A stretch of 64,000 nucleotides of DNA. Origin: Coturnix japonica (lineage: Eukaryota; Chordata; Aves; Galliformes; Phasianidae). A program made the translations under genes and the position numbers. The DNA lies in NCBI RefSeq assembly GCF_001577835.2, contig NC_029516.1, positions 79,587,572-79,651,571 on the forward strand, given 5' to 3'. The notes beneath the pieces were generated by a model. The model had not been told where the DNA came from, ran no database searches, and saw only the letters and a program-made list of their open reading frames with translations. Below are positions 23,634 through 36,171 of this stretch, one piece after another; position 1 is the first letter of the stretch, and each line of letters starts with the position of its first letter.

Positions 23634-25469
23634 CACAGTGAAAATATCTCTGAAGCACCAACTAGAAATTACTTGCTACCCTGAATAGGAACTAAAGGTA
23701 CCTTGATTATTTTTTAATTTCTGGAGCTGCTGAAAATGATACAGATTTAGCCCTGTTATGCTTCAAGTAATATCTTTACTGGTCAGCTATAATACATAGT
23801 CAATAAAAAAATCAAATTTTAGGGGGCTGAAGGTGTCCCAGAAGTCTGGGAAATATGGAAGTGCTTGTATGGTAGATTCCAGTAATTCAGGAAACTTTAC
23901 AGCCACAAGCACTTGTACAAATGTGCTATTTTTTTTTTTATTTTTTTTTATTTTTTTGCCGTGTTTCTGTTTACAACAAGGAGAATTATTTTTTTGGAGT
24001 ATTCTCGAGTACTTATTCATTTTTGGGAAGGCTGTGTTTTTGGCTTAAGGCTACGTAGTTTCTCATCTGATTGGTATGACTTCTTGTTTGTTCCGTGTGC
24101 TTTGATTCACAGCTCTATATTTTTCTTTTTTTAAGAGTGGCAAACCTGATAGTTACAAACAACGTAGGAACAGGTTGGTCTTAGGAGGCTTCTCTGAATA
24201 GTTTTCCTGAAGTGAAAGCTGAATATTAGCCTTTCAGAGGGTGAGTAGCCAGCAATGCCCAGGGGAATGGTCTCTGGCTATTGTGGCGTTCTATGCGGGA
24301 GGTTGCTCCAGAGTCACCTTGGTTCCCTCTCTTGTGGCTTCACTGCAAGTAAAGGATTCTATTTGCAGCTTCTTTCCTTTTCACTTCTTAACAGTAAATA
24401 AAAAGTACAAATAAAACAAAAATAAACCCACAAAACCACAGCTTAAAAATTACAACCAAAATACATCGTAATCAAGAAGACTTAAATAGCATTAAGAGAA
24501 AAACAGAAAGTGCCTATACAAACACTCATCAGGAGAATGGTAATTTGGAGCTGCCCAGGAGGTTTCCCACACACACAAATATTTTACAGCAGAAGCAAAG
24601 GATGCCTTCTTGCAAAGGATGCAAAGGGTTTCATGACATAGCTCTTGTTCTATAAAAAGTCATTTTAAAATTGTTCTGTTTACAAAAGCGCAACCAGCAG
24701 TACCTTCCAGTCTGCTCCATACAGAGAGCAGAGTACAGCTGCTCTTTTAGAGCATCCCATCTTTTAATACCCCTAGCTTTCATCACTATGGGCAGGAGAA
24801 CTGATGCTTTCTCTCTTTTCCTATCATGCTTTCCTACAATGTGTTCCTTTTGCTGCCTTCCATCATGGACAGCAGTGAGCAAGGAGATCCTTCAAAATCA
24901 TCCTGCCTTACTGGAGGAGAGGTGCTTTAGGCATGTGCTGCTAAAAATGGCCCTCCCTCTGCAGAGGCCTTTGCTAGGTGTGACTATCAGAGTGTCTATT
25001 CCATGCACAGTATCTGCTTTTATTTCCCCATGAAATAATGTCCCAGTTCGTCCTTCTCTTTTCATGCAAACAATTGTGTATTGAGCGTAACCAGAGAATG
25101 GCTAGCATTTGAAAAGACTGATAAATAGCATTTCTGTGAAATGTCATCTGGCTGCTTCAACTTCTTGCGGAATGAACTGTAAATTCTTAAATGTTTTTTC
25201 CTTTTAAAAAAATACTTCAGCTGTGGGCTGTGTTATTGGACAAGGAGGTGGAAACAAAAACACAAAAAGCAAGGATGGCAGGGGTTTTATATTTCACATC
25301 TCAACTAAATTTATTTATTATATGTCATTTTTTACATAGGTTGCTATGTTGTCTTACCACTTGGCTAAATTATTTGTCACTGAAATGAGAGCAAATGGTA
25401 GGCCAGCCGTAAACCCAATGCGTTAACAACCAACCTGTTCCTTTAAAATTATATTGAGAATTATACTGG

Positions 25470-26172
25470 GGTTGAGTGGCTGGATGACTGTGAAGAGGAA
25501 ATGAACCTGGGGTGTTGGTTGATGCTCAGTTGAAAGTGAGCCGATAGTGTGCTCAGGTGGCCAAGAAGGCCAACGGCGTCCTGGCCTGTATAAGAAATAG
25601 TGTGGCAAGCAGGAGCAGAGAGGTAATGATCCCTCTGTACTCAACACTGGCGAGGCCACATCTCAAGTACTGTGTTCAGTTTTGGTCTCCTCACTACAAG
25701 AAAGACATTGAGGCCCTGGAACATATCCAAAGAAGAGAAACAAAACTGGGATCTGGAGCACAAGTCTTACGAGAAACAGCTCAAGGAGCTGGGATTGTTT
25801 AGCCTGGAGAAGAGGAGGCTCAAGGGAGACCTCATCGCACTCTACAACTTCCTGAAGGGAGGCTGTGATGAGGAGGGGCTTGGCCTCTTCTCCTAGGCAT
25901 CAAATAGGACCCAAGGAAATGGCCACAAGTTGTGCCAGAGGAGGTTTAGATTAGATATAAGAAAGAACTTTTTCTCTCGGATTGGTCAGGCACCTGAATG
26001 GCTGCCCAGGGATGTGCTGGAGTCACCATTCCCGGCAGCGTTCAAGAGGCGTCTGGATGAGGAGCTATGAGATCTGTGGGAGTGGCTTGTGGTAGCAACG
26101 GTGATAGGAGGACGGTTGGACTAGATGATCTTGTAGGCCCTTTCTAACCTTGTGATTCGATGATTCTATGAT
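25470..26172 (+). repeat. CR1 LINE 3' fragment, longest copy here
   Basis: About 700 bases. The 5' part encodes remnants of the CR1 ORF2 end ([34 protein letters not shown]), followed by the 3' UTR blocks and the terminal GTGATTCGATGATTCTATG. It is broken by frame changes and is not active. Confidence 0.92.
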
Positions 26173-26482
26173 ATTTATAGAAAGTAGAAAATTCTTTTTT
26201 TTTTCTTCTTCCAGTAAGTTGTTCCTATAATATGCAAATAGATTAATACTAGTCCTGGAAATCTGTCATGCTGTACTCCATGTGTCTTGCTTGAAGATGC
26301 CTTCTTATTTATGGTCTTCTATTTAAACATGCAACAAGGCCTTGCATTCAGGTAGTGCATCCAAAAAGGGGTGTGGCAGTTCTCCATTTACTTTCAGGGT
26401 AGTGCAAGCAAATAAATCTCAAGCCATACTTATTCTGAACCTCTCTGGTTCATCCTTTTTCAGCTTTTTCTTTGTTTTCTAG

Positions 26483-27842
26483 GATTGCAGAGGATTTCCA
26501 TTCATCTCCTGGATCATTACAGCCTAGCATCCCGGAGTCAACACTAAAGCAGAGACTTGCACAACTGGAAAGTAGCAGCAGTAAAAGGAAAATACGTCAA
26601 GACTAAAGTGCTGAGCTCTCTAGTCAGCGTCTTCATTGCTGAAAGACTAGCACAGTGTTTGATTTCTGATGTAAACACTACATCACAAGGAAGAGGACCA
26701 GAGGGAATGCTCAGTCCTCTCTTCTGCTGCCAGACAATATCTGCTCTGCTCATGCCATTCTTGGTACTGCTGGTCTGCAAATGTATTTGCCTTCTTCCCA
26801 TGGAAGCTGTGAGCAATCTGGGGGTTCTCTTCCAGTGTGTAACTGCTCTCAGTAAAGAGCTGGGGGGATTATTTTACTAATAGCTTTCTGCAGTGTTATG
26901 TTTTGCAACTCAGTGACTCATTTTCTTTCTGTCATCTCCTTTTCTTCTTTCTTATTCAGCTAATGCAGCTCCTTCTCCTTGCTTGAAAGCATCAACAGCT
27001 GTATTTCTGAGCTACCTATAGAGAGAGATCTGCTGCTGGTGGTCTCAAACCACACCAAATCTGCTGAAATTATTGGTAAAAGGTCAGTAGGAGTCAGGTG
27101 AAAGATTAGTGGTAATAGCAGCCATAATTGGGAAAGAAGTCTTTTCAGTAATTTATTTTATATGGCTTTCTTTCAAATCCTGTTTTGGTTTGTTTGTTAG
27201 TTATTTGATTATTTAATATGTAAATGAGGAGAATATTGAAACAAAGCTCAGTAGTGGAACTACTGTCATACCCTCCTTTCTGTCTGCTTTCCTGTTGGTC
27301 TCTCTCTGCCTTCTGATGCAGTGCTGTTAGTACCCCAGCCTTTTCCTTGCTTAGTTGCCAAAAGGCATGGTCTTGCCTTCTTGATCATCCTCGTGGTCAC
27401 CTGATACACTGCTCCATCCCTTGTCTCCATCTATTCTTGTTGCTTGTATTTGAGCAAAGACAAATGGCTCTGTTGGCCAAATGCAATTATTCCATGCCTA
27501 GACTTTGTCACGTGAGATGTTACACCCCAAGCTAACCACGTTACAGCACTATGGATTTAATGGGATCAATGGAGAGTTTTACAGAAGCTGAATTTGCTAC
27601 TTTGCCATGATTTTGATGGCAGGTGGAACCGGAGCCTCTCCAGTTGTTTTTTTTCTTTTCCCCTCTGATTACCAACCCATGGCTGATAGCTTTGGACTAT
27701 CAACTGATTTTCTTTTCTATACATATTTTTAGTGGTGTTATGTGTCTCATGTGTATTGCTTAATTATTATCTATGCAAAGTTGCTTTCTTTACTGATGTC
27801 CTGCTTTGTTTATTTGTCTTTACCAAAGAGAAGTGGAATAAA
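26483..27842 (+). other. CD200: Candidate CD200 3' UTR terminal exon with poly(A) signal
   Basis: A good acceptor (CTTTGTTTTCTAG|GATTGCAG) opens at 26483, and an AATAAA stands at 27837-27842, followed by GT/T-rich sequence. With the CD200 stop codon placed just before a donor at 19712, this is a reasonable last exon. It is inferred from signals only. Confidence 0.35.
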
Positions 27843-30800
27843 GAAATTTTGAAAGTAAGGCCACGTTGTTCTTATTTGTAAGTAGTACCTACAGTGTGTA
27901 TGGGCCTTTGTAAATAGAGCCAGAGTAGTGCTCAGGGTGAGAGAAGCACCATGAGTGAACTTTAACTATGTGAATAATTCCTTTGGAAAAAGCAGTAGTG
28001 GCTTGTTCCGTTGTGAAAGACCTATGACCTTTGGGTTGTGGAATTGTGAAGCCAAGTTTTTTACTGGCATGGCATAATGTTATGTTTTTTCTTCTCTTAA
28101 AGATGTGGTAGGGAAAAATCTTTGTTCCTGTCTCCCTAAAAAAACTCAGAGTTGTGAGGCTAATCCCAGGTTTTGCTGTAGAAGTGAGGGGCAGCAATTT
28201 ATTACCTGTCTGAGCTCTGCCAGTTGGTGGAGTGGAAGAAGGCACTGATCTCCAGAGATTTGGAAATGCAATATGAATTCACACTTCTGTTGTTCTTCTG
28301 CTCCTAGTGGCTTCAGAAGAGCTACCTGTCCAGAGCTACTGTTTTCACTGCTGCAATACCTCACATGCAGTGAAGACAGCTGGTAGTTTCTCCTTCTGGG
28401 TGGTAATATGTCCCTGAGGCCAGACAGGTCACAGCCTGTTTCCTGGAAGGAGCGGAGTTTCCATGCGGAACAGCAGAAAGGCTGCACACTACAGACTGGG
28501 AGCTGCTGCCGGATCTGCTCAGGTGTTGCTTGACTCACCAGTTGGTCTGAGCTTTGCTCATAGTGTGGAGTAGGAACTAAGCAACTGGGGTTGCAGGGTT
28601 AAATGACCTTAAAGAAACTAGGCTGGCCACCCTTCACAAAAGTTAACACATGCAGAACAGCAGCATTCACGAGGTAAACCCCAAGGTTGTGTGTGAAGTT
28701 GGTTTTGATGGCTGTTAGCCTGTTTCTCACAACCTGTGGAGACATTTGTTTTTATTCTGAAGCCACAATGAATTTCATTCCTACAGCTGTGTCCTTTCTT
28801 TGTCTGTTTTTGTCCCTGGAATGCTTAACGATGCTACTATTCTAAGTCTTCAATTGTGCTAACTGAAGGGACAGGAAGGAGCAGGCTGTTCTAAAGATAA
28901 TGTCCGTGTGTTATTGCTGTGATGGAAACAGTAAAACCTTAGCGGGCAGAGCTTGGCTTCTGGGAAAAGAGTTTGTGAAAAGAAAGTCTCACTTCTATTG
29001 ACAGTACTGGGCTTTTATTCTTCATTTTGTACTGCACTGGCCACCAGCTTTATGTCACGCCAGCTGCTCTGGCTGCCTCTGAAGGAGTGACTGTACACGT
29101 GTATTTTGCCTGTACCCTAACGTCATCTTTCGCTGATGCGTGAATTTTACTTCTGCCTAACATAGTTCCATTTTCCAAGTCTGAAAAACACACGTTCTAA
29201 ATGCTTCCTTGCATCTTCCTCCCTGTACTGTCGTCCCATGTGCCGATTAATTTAAATGTCCCTTGCTTTGCAAGTGTGCTAGTAGCTGTCCTTCTACAAG
29301 GGTAACAAGATGTTATGCTGAACAGGAGGAAGTGCAGGATAATTATAGAAGCTAAGAGGATGTATGGTTGGGGGTTTTTTTTGTGTGTGTTTGTGTGTGT
29401 CTGGATTTCTTTTTCTTATGATAGGCTGAAGTTAGTAGGAAAATTGGCACTGGGAAAGAATGTGAATACTGAGCAGTGTTTAATGCTCAAAAGGGCTGTT
29501 GAGCTGAAAGAATGTGAATGTGAATTTCTAACATCATGTGTAGAGAGCAGTGTTCACTTTTTGCACATGGACAGGCAAGCTATGGCTGTCTCCTCTTAAG
29601 GACCTTGTGCCATTTTTTATTCTGAGTGAGACAAATTACTATTTCCAAGGCTCCAATCTCATGCAGTTCAGCTGAAAAACAGTCTTTTGCAGCTCTTTCT
29701 GTATAGGCAAACATGTAATGATACTCTGGTGTGTTGGAAGAAACTCACTTCGCTGTTTTTCCAGCACATTTGGAAGGTCTCTAGTGTGGTGTCCGTTGCT
29801 GTGGTGTCTCTTAGCACCCAGCAACTCTGCCTACGAGAAAGAAGCATGACCCACTGGTCATGTAGCCCAAACTGCTAATCAGGGTTTCCTTAAGGAAATG
29901 GAGGAGCTGGATTTCCTTGCTAATTGCAGTTTAGTAAATCATTTCTGGAAGACAATGTATTTCAATGTGGTAGTCTGATTAAGAAAAGGAAGTGGGTATT
30001 TTTCACTGCTGACTTACAAGGGGAGTTAAGCAGTGCGGGTCACTTCTTATTGTGTGAAACATCTGCCAGGCAGGTTGCAGGCAGGCTGGGTGGAAGTGGA
30101 GGTGACTGTCCCCACCCTGGGCTGCTTGAGCATCCTTTCAGGACTCACAAAAAAGATGTGCAACTGTGGGCCTGATGGAGCACTGTGACCTGTGATTCAC
30201 TGGGGAGGAAAAGGGAAGCACGCATTCTTAGCTATTGCACTGACGTTAAGCTTGATTAATAACAAGCAGCTGGGGATTTCTGCTAACTGATTTTTACTTA
30301 GGGTGACATACTGGCACAGTTCTGCTTTCCTTTACTGGCAGCATAGAAGATTAAAAAGTAAGTACAAAATCCTCTTTGTATGGTTTGTTTCCTTGCTGCA
30401 CTCACCAACAGGGTGCCAGGGCTCTTTGTGCCCTGCAGGCATATGCCAGGAAAATGTGCCAAGCTTTGATGGACACATTGCAGAGTATTTTCTCAGACAT
30501 CTCAGAAGATAAAGCAATGAGAAATGCCTTGATGTGAGAGAAACTTGGCATACTTTGATGGCTGCCCTGAGCATCCCAGCAGGATGGGTTTTGCCTACAA
30601 GTGGCTGTAGCTCACTGTAGTTTTGCGGAAGGTGAGGTGATTCCTGTGTGTTCTCACCCAAAAAACTCAGTTTAACACAAAGCCAAAGTAGCAAAATCTG
30701 ACCTCTTCCACATAAAGCTTTCAAAGAAAGGAAGTGAGTGCTAAGTGGGGGGAGAACCACTGGCCTTAGCTGCTCTGTTCCTTGTGAAGTTTGTGATCTC

Positions 30801-32884
30801 AAGAATCTTCAGACTGTGCTGTGCAGTATGAATCTGTGTAAGAAACTATATGTTGGATTTGGGCCGGATAAAACTCATTGCCAAGCTTGGTGCTTAAAAG
30901 TCAACATGGATTGTTAAGCAATTATTTTTTCACGTAAGCAACAGTGTGCAGGCCTCCCATCTACGGAAAAATCCCTGTGTTCCCACAGGAATGGGAGCTA
31001 TGTTTCTGCCAGACAAAAATGCATTTTCCTCTTTCCTTTCCTATACAGTGGAACTTGTCAATCTGTTCAGTGCAAACAGTGGAAGGGCACAACTAGCCAC
31101 AGAAAACAACAAGTGCACCCTGGTATCTAGAAAATTTTTCTGTTGAGTGCTGGGGAAAGAGGGTCATTTGAGAAGATCAGGCATGGAAGTCTCAAATGGT
31201 ACAAGCAAATAACTTCACTGATTAGGACAGAGTTCTTGTTTCCTGGGAGCACTCTTCAGGATGTTTCTTGTTGTCTTTGAAGTTAAGTTTCTGCTGTGAG
31301 GTCTTTCTTCCTCAGTCTTTCTTGTATTAGCTGAAATATCAGTATTTTAATAGAAGAAATTCTCCTAGAAACTGCGCAGTTACCCCTTCCCTTCCCCTCC
31401 GAACCTTTTAGAGGGATAAGTGGTAAATAATAGGCATGAAATATTTTCTATTGTCTTAATTTGTTTCATGTGGAACTTATGATTTCTTCAACAGCAACTT
31501 TGACAAGTATTCTGCTGAGTGGATTTACATCACTCCTGGGATAGTGAAAGTAGACTTAACTCCATGCCCTTGTTTCATTTGTGTCTAGTATGTGTAGAAA
31601 GGCTGTTTTAATTGTGTATGTATAATTCAGTCCATTACAGAATGGATATGGGCAGGTACAGATTTCATATGTGTTGCTGGTACCTAATCGTAAATCATTC
31701 CTCTTGAAACCTTTGGGAGGTAGTTTTCAGTTATGTTTGGAACTGACAATTGGAATTTGTGCTCTTTTGAGGAAATACTTAGGCTGGAGTTCTTTCTCCC
31801 AGAGGAAATGCCTCTGAACAGTCACTCATGAGAAGTGGGGTTGTTAATGCAGCTGTTGCCCCAAAACACTGTCTGTCTTCGTTGAGATGTTGCGAGATTT
31901 AGATGTTTAGAAATCATTCTTCTGTTCTGGCATGCACATATGTGGTATGCATCAGTGTATTTATTTTCAAAACAAAGCATTTATAGTCATCTTACAGTAT
32001 AAATAACAAGTCAAAAAGAAAACAGTACTTCATCATCTTTGCTGCCAGAAGTTTGCTTCCAGAAATAGGGTAAAAGCAAAAAAAAAATTGTATCTTTTGC
32101 CTTTCCCACTCAAATGGTGGAGGGAACCTTCAGTGCTGCTAACAAATACCTTGTGGGAAGTGTTTCAAGGTTTTCTAGGTCTTCATTTTGAAGTGTTCTG
32201 TAGTGTTTTCATTTACCTTTATAAATTACTATGAAAATGCTTTGTGTTAAAGGATAGTTTGCAAACAACTCTAAGAGTCAGAATTTTACATTAGCACTGG
32301 CTGCCTTGTTTTGATGGAAAGCAATTACAGTGATTAAAATGTCCAACAAACCAAATAAGCTGTGCTGAGGTTTCAGGTAGATGTTGTATTTCATATGAAT
32401 TTCTTTCTCCATTGGTATTTCCAAACCAGCAACTATTTAGAAATTAAGTTGCTACAGTTTCTCTTAGTTGTTAGGAGGAATGATCTCAAAGGACAAGCAG
32501 AGCAGAAAATGGTATCTGCTTTTCATCCTTAACACCAGAGCACTGGGCAGTGGGTGGTAGTTCTCAGGCTTAATTGAGGTTTTTAGCCTGCCCTGCATGA
32601 TGGAGGTGCCAAAAAGCACTAGGATATTGCCGGAGATTACAGGGAGTAGCAAGCATGATTACAGGATTAATGAAGGATTATAGGATTACAGGGAGGCATT
32701 TAACTTTGTCAAGAGAAGCTTAAGGGGCTGATTCTTTGTGTGATTTGACAGGAGTGCAGGTCAGAGGCCAGCTGCAATTCAAGGCACTGTAAAAGAACCT
32801 CTGTCCACAAAGGGCCCACACTCGCACAGATTTGGCATGAGGCCTTTCTGGGTTTTGTTGCATGTACAAATTCACCTGTTACCA
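27843..32884. other. Gene-free stretch
   Basis: Long open frames on the minus strand (for example 30332-30802) have no domain or splice support. GT-rich low complexity lies at about 29377-29401. No transposon family was recognised. Confidence 0.4.
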
Positions 32885-33022
32885 GGTGAGCTGAAATTGG
32901 GCATTAGTGGAACAGGGGATCTAACATTGTGACTGGCTGCCCAAAGTAGTAGTGGTCACCCCATCCTTGGAGATATCTAGGAGATGTGCTGATGTGGCAC
33001 TAAGGGACATGGTTTAGCAATG
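32885..33022 (+). repeat. CR1 LINE fragment
   Basis: GGCTGCCCAAAGTAGTAGTGG, with spacing to ATCCTTGGAGATATCTAGG and GTGGCACTAAGGGACATGG, is a diverged CR1 3' piece abutting the next copy. Confidence 0.65.
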
Positions 33023-33029
33023 GGACTAA

Positions 33030-33478
33030 GGCTCTGGAGAGTGTCCAGAAAAGGGCAATGAAGCTAGTGGAATTTCTAGAGCACAAGTCTTATGGGGAGT
33101 GACTGAGGGAACAGGGTTTGTTCAGTCTGGAAAAGAGGAGTCACAGGGAGACCTCATTGCTCTCTACAGTTAACCTGAAAGGAGGTTGTGGTGAGCTGGG
33201 GTTTGGCCTCTTCTCTCATGTAACAGTGATGGGACAAGAGGTAATGGCCTTAAGTTGCATCAGTGGAGATTCAGGTTGGATATTATGAAAAACTTTCTCT
33301 CTGGGAGAATTGTGAGGTACTGGCACAGGCTGTGGTGGGGACACCACCCTGGAGATGCTCAAGAACCACGTCAGTGTGGCACTGCAGGACATAGTGGGCA
33401 TGGTGGTAGTGGACTGATGGTTGTGCAGCCTGATCTAAACGGTCTTTTCCAACCTTGATAATTGTGTGGTTCTGTCTG
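33030..33478 (+). repeat. CR1 LINE 3' fragment
   Basis: CTGGAGAGTGTCCAGAAAAG, TTCAGTCTGGAAAAGAGGAG, GGTTGGATATTATGAAAAAC and a diverged end TTGATAATTGTGTGGTTCTG identify it. Confidence 0.85.
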
Positions 33479-33815
33479 ATGCTGATGTGTTTGCTGATAG
33501 ACATTGAGAGAGCTCTGACATAGCAGAACTGTTAACTGTTGCTGCCTCTCAGTGTCCCTGTACACTGGCTCTTGCTTCTACTATTGATTCCAGACAAGTT
33601 GATGTTTTTCTGCACTGCAGAAAAGATGGCAAAGTACCTTCTAGCACGTGTAAATTTATACTCCCACTTAGTTGGGACCCTTTCCACATAATAGCTTCTA
33701 GGCTGCAGCTTTCATCTCTGGAACAGATTTAGTTACTTCCAAGAAGTAAAGGATTTCTTTCCTCCTTCCCAAGTGCTAACTAATCTCTCCTTTTCTAGAG
33801 ACACGTGCTACCTAA

Positions 33816-36171
33816 ATGAAAGCAGAAAACCCTAAAAGGCACACCAAGAGAGATGTTGCTCCCACTGCACCAATGACATCAATGCTTGCTGAACGTTTCT
33901 GGAGATCTAACAGAGGATGTGAGCACAGTGAGGCGGTGAGTGGTATGTTTTAGCAGTGGTGAATGTGACAGTGGTCACCTCCACTTGTGAGGGTTTTTAT
34001 GAGCACAGCATGCAGGCTTTTGTGTATAGATGGTGAAAAAACACAGCTGATGGTGGTGACTGTGTTGAAAAATAGTGTTTTGTAGCTGAGAATTTGCTCT
34101 ATCCAAACTGTGTTATTTTGCTTTTTGTATCTGATGTAATTCCCATGGAAACAAATAAGCAGTTCTTTCAGCGCACCCTATGTAAGACTGAAGTAGTGTA
34201 GAGCAGGAAAAATAAAAAACCCTAAGAATCATGTTCTTCTGCCTTAACTTCAAAAATAAGCAAACAACTCACTTGTCCCATGCGAGTAGGAATTAAAACT
34301 TCCCACTGAATCTTATTTTTGAGCCTATGTTTTCTTTCTGCTTCATAGTCTCCACAGCGCAAGCTGGCAGCAATCCTTGAACCTTTAGCTCCACATCCTG
34401 AGAAAGTTCAAACCACTTTCTTCACACCACATCTTTTACTCTTTCCAAGCAGTCGTGCAGGAAGAGGTGAGACCCACCCATTCACAATTTGCCTTGCTCC
34501 CTGTGAGCAATGCTGTTGATATAATGACCCAGCTCAGACAGGGAGGATAAAGGCTGAACTGTTGTTTTATTTTTGTAGCATAGCAAAACTGATTTTAAAT
34601 GGTTGATTCCTGTCCTTTGTTTTTCCTAAGGGTTTCTGGTAGCTGCCACTGATTTCCTACAGGAGGTCACTGCAGAAGGGAAGATAAGAGGTGGTACACA
34701 TGGGGGTGAGTTGGTCACTGAGTTATTTCTCTTGATTTGTAACCTTCGCTGCTTGAGTGTCTGAAGATCCGAGCAAAATGTACAGCCTTGAGTTTTAGCT
34801 CACAAGAAACAATTAGGACAGAAGGGGAAGGACAGCCATAGCATCCTGTTGGTGTAGGTGAGACGAGAACATAACAGCAGCGTTAACAGGGCAGGTTCAC
34901 AGGCATACACTCACAGGTTTTCTACACCTTCTGTGTATTTCGTATTTCCTCTGTTCTTGTGTCTTAACTTTTCTCACTACCCACATACTCTTTTTTTTTT
35001 TTTTCTTTTTCCTTTCCATCTCTTTTTTCTTTTCTTTGCCCTTTTGACTATTCGCTGCCTGTTGCCTTTATACTGTCATGCTCAAAGGTTAGACACAGTG
35101 CGATGGAAAGAGCAGCACATTCTGGCTCCAGATTAAATGTGTTTTGGCAGTACTGCTGGGATGCCTATGGATCTTTATGGGCAGATTTGGTACAGCCATG
35201 ACTGTGAATGGAAAGCAGTGCTTTGAACTGAACTGGGATGTAGAGCGCCAAGGGAAGGCCTCATGCTGTGTTTTGTCAATGGACAAACAGGCTGTGAAGG
35301 GCTGTCCTGTAAACGTCATTGCTTTTGTTAACTTATCAGCCTAGCCTTTAAATGAGGACTTTGGGGGAAAAAAGATAAGTCAGTCAGAAAATATTTTTAC
35401 AATTAAAAATCCCCAAAAATCAAGAGAGTCCCGTTTTCTTAGTGCCTATTACAGTAAACAGAACAGTTATAAAGGAAACAACTGCAGTCTGTAAATCCTG
35501 ATATTTCACAGGCAGTTTTATTTGAGTGACTCAAATTAAAAAGCTTATTCATTCCACTGTCAATATCTTGTTCTACATTCAGTACTGAGATTAATGTGAT
35601 AAGCTGAGACTCTCCCTGTTATTTTTTCCAGTGGTTTTTTTTAATATTTATCTGAAATATATGAAGTTTATCATCTTGGTTTTGTACTGAGAGGAGTTCA
35701 AAGGCTTTGAAGATACAAGGGAAAATTTTGCACCAGTACTCACTGAGGTTCGTTCCAGAGAATAATTATAGAAAACTGATTTTCAGAAAGATCAAAGTAC
35801 TTTCAGAGATTTGCAAGAGTATCGCATTCTTCTTTTGATTACGAGTGCAACTGTGCTGAAGTCCTGGAGCAGCAGTGATGTGGTACATCCCCTTCTGTAT
35901 TCTCACAGGAAGCTCCCGCATTGACATAGGCAGAGGTATTAGATCTTCCAAAAGTTTCTTGACTTCTGACATCATTATTGTCCGTGAGGAGGGAGAGCTG
36001 CAAAATGGAGAGGACGGGTTACCTAGTGTCTGTATTGCAGCAGCCCTCTGCTGTCAGCCAAGGCTGAGGGGTCTCTCACCTCAGTGGTGCCATCTGTTCT
36101 GCATTATGTGGGTGTTCTGTACTGGGTGTTTCTGCCCTGCCAGCCTGGAGGAAGTTCTTAGTTCATACTAG
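33816..36171 (+). CDS. Candidate four-exon spliced ORF of unknown function
   Basis: Splice-bounded blocks at 33799-33935, 34349-34466, 34631-34705 and 35909-36171 keep one frame open with matching phases (0,1,1). ATG 33816 to TAG 36169 would encode 191 aa. It starts MKAENPKRHTKRDVAPTAP, is basic and Pro/Ser-rich, and has a Cys/Trp-rich C-terminus. Acceptors have pyrimidine tracts (CTCCTTTTCTAG, TTTCTTTCTGCTTCATAG), and the donors are GTGAG-type. I recognise no domain. The fourth exon was chosen among several acceptors, and the Kozak context (T at -3) is weak. It may be a non-coding RNA whose exons happen to stay open. Confidence 0.27.

Noticed and set aside
30332-30802. 156-residue open frame, minus strand
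   Set aside because: No domain, no signal peptide, no matching splice context and mixed composition; typical of chance open frames.
35634-35694. Alternative last exon for the 33.8-kb ORF (acceptor TTTTTTCCAG)
   Set aside because: Gives only a short hydrophobic end of ~19 codons in AT-rich DNA; the 35909 exon is longer and better bounded.
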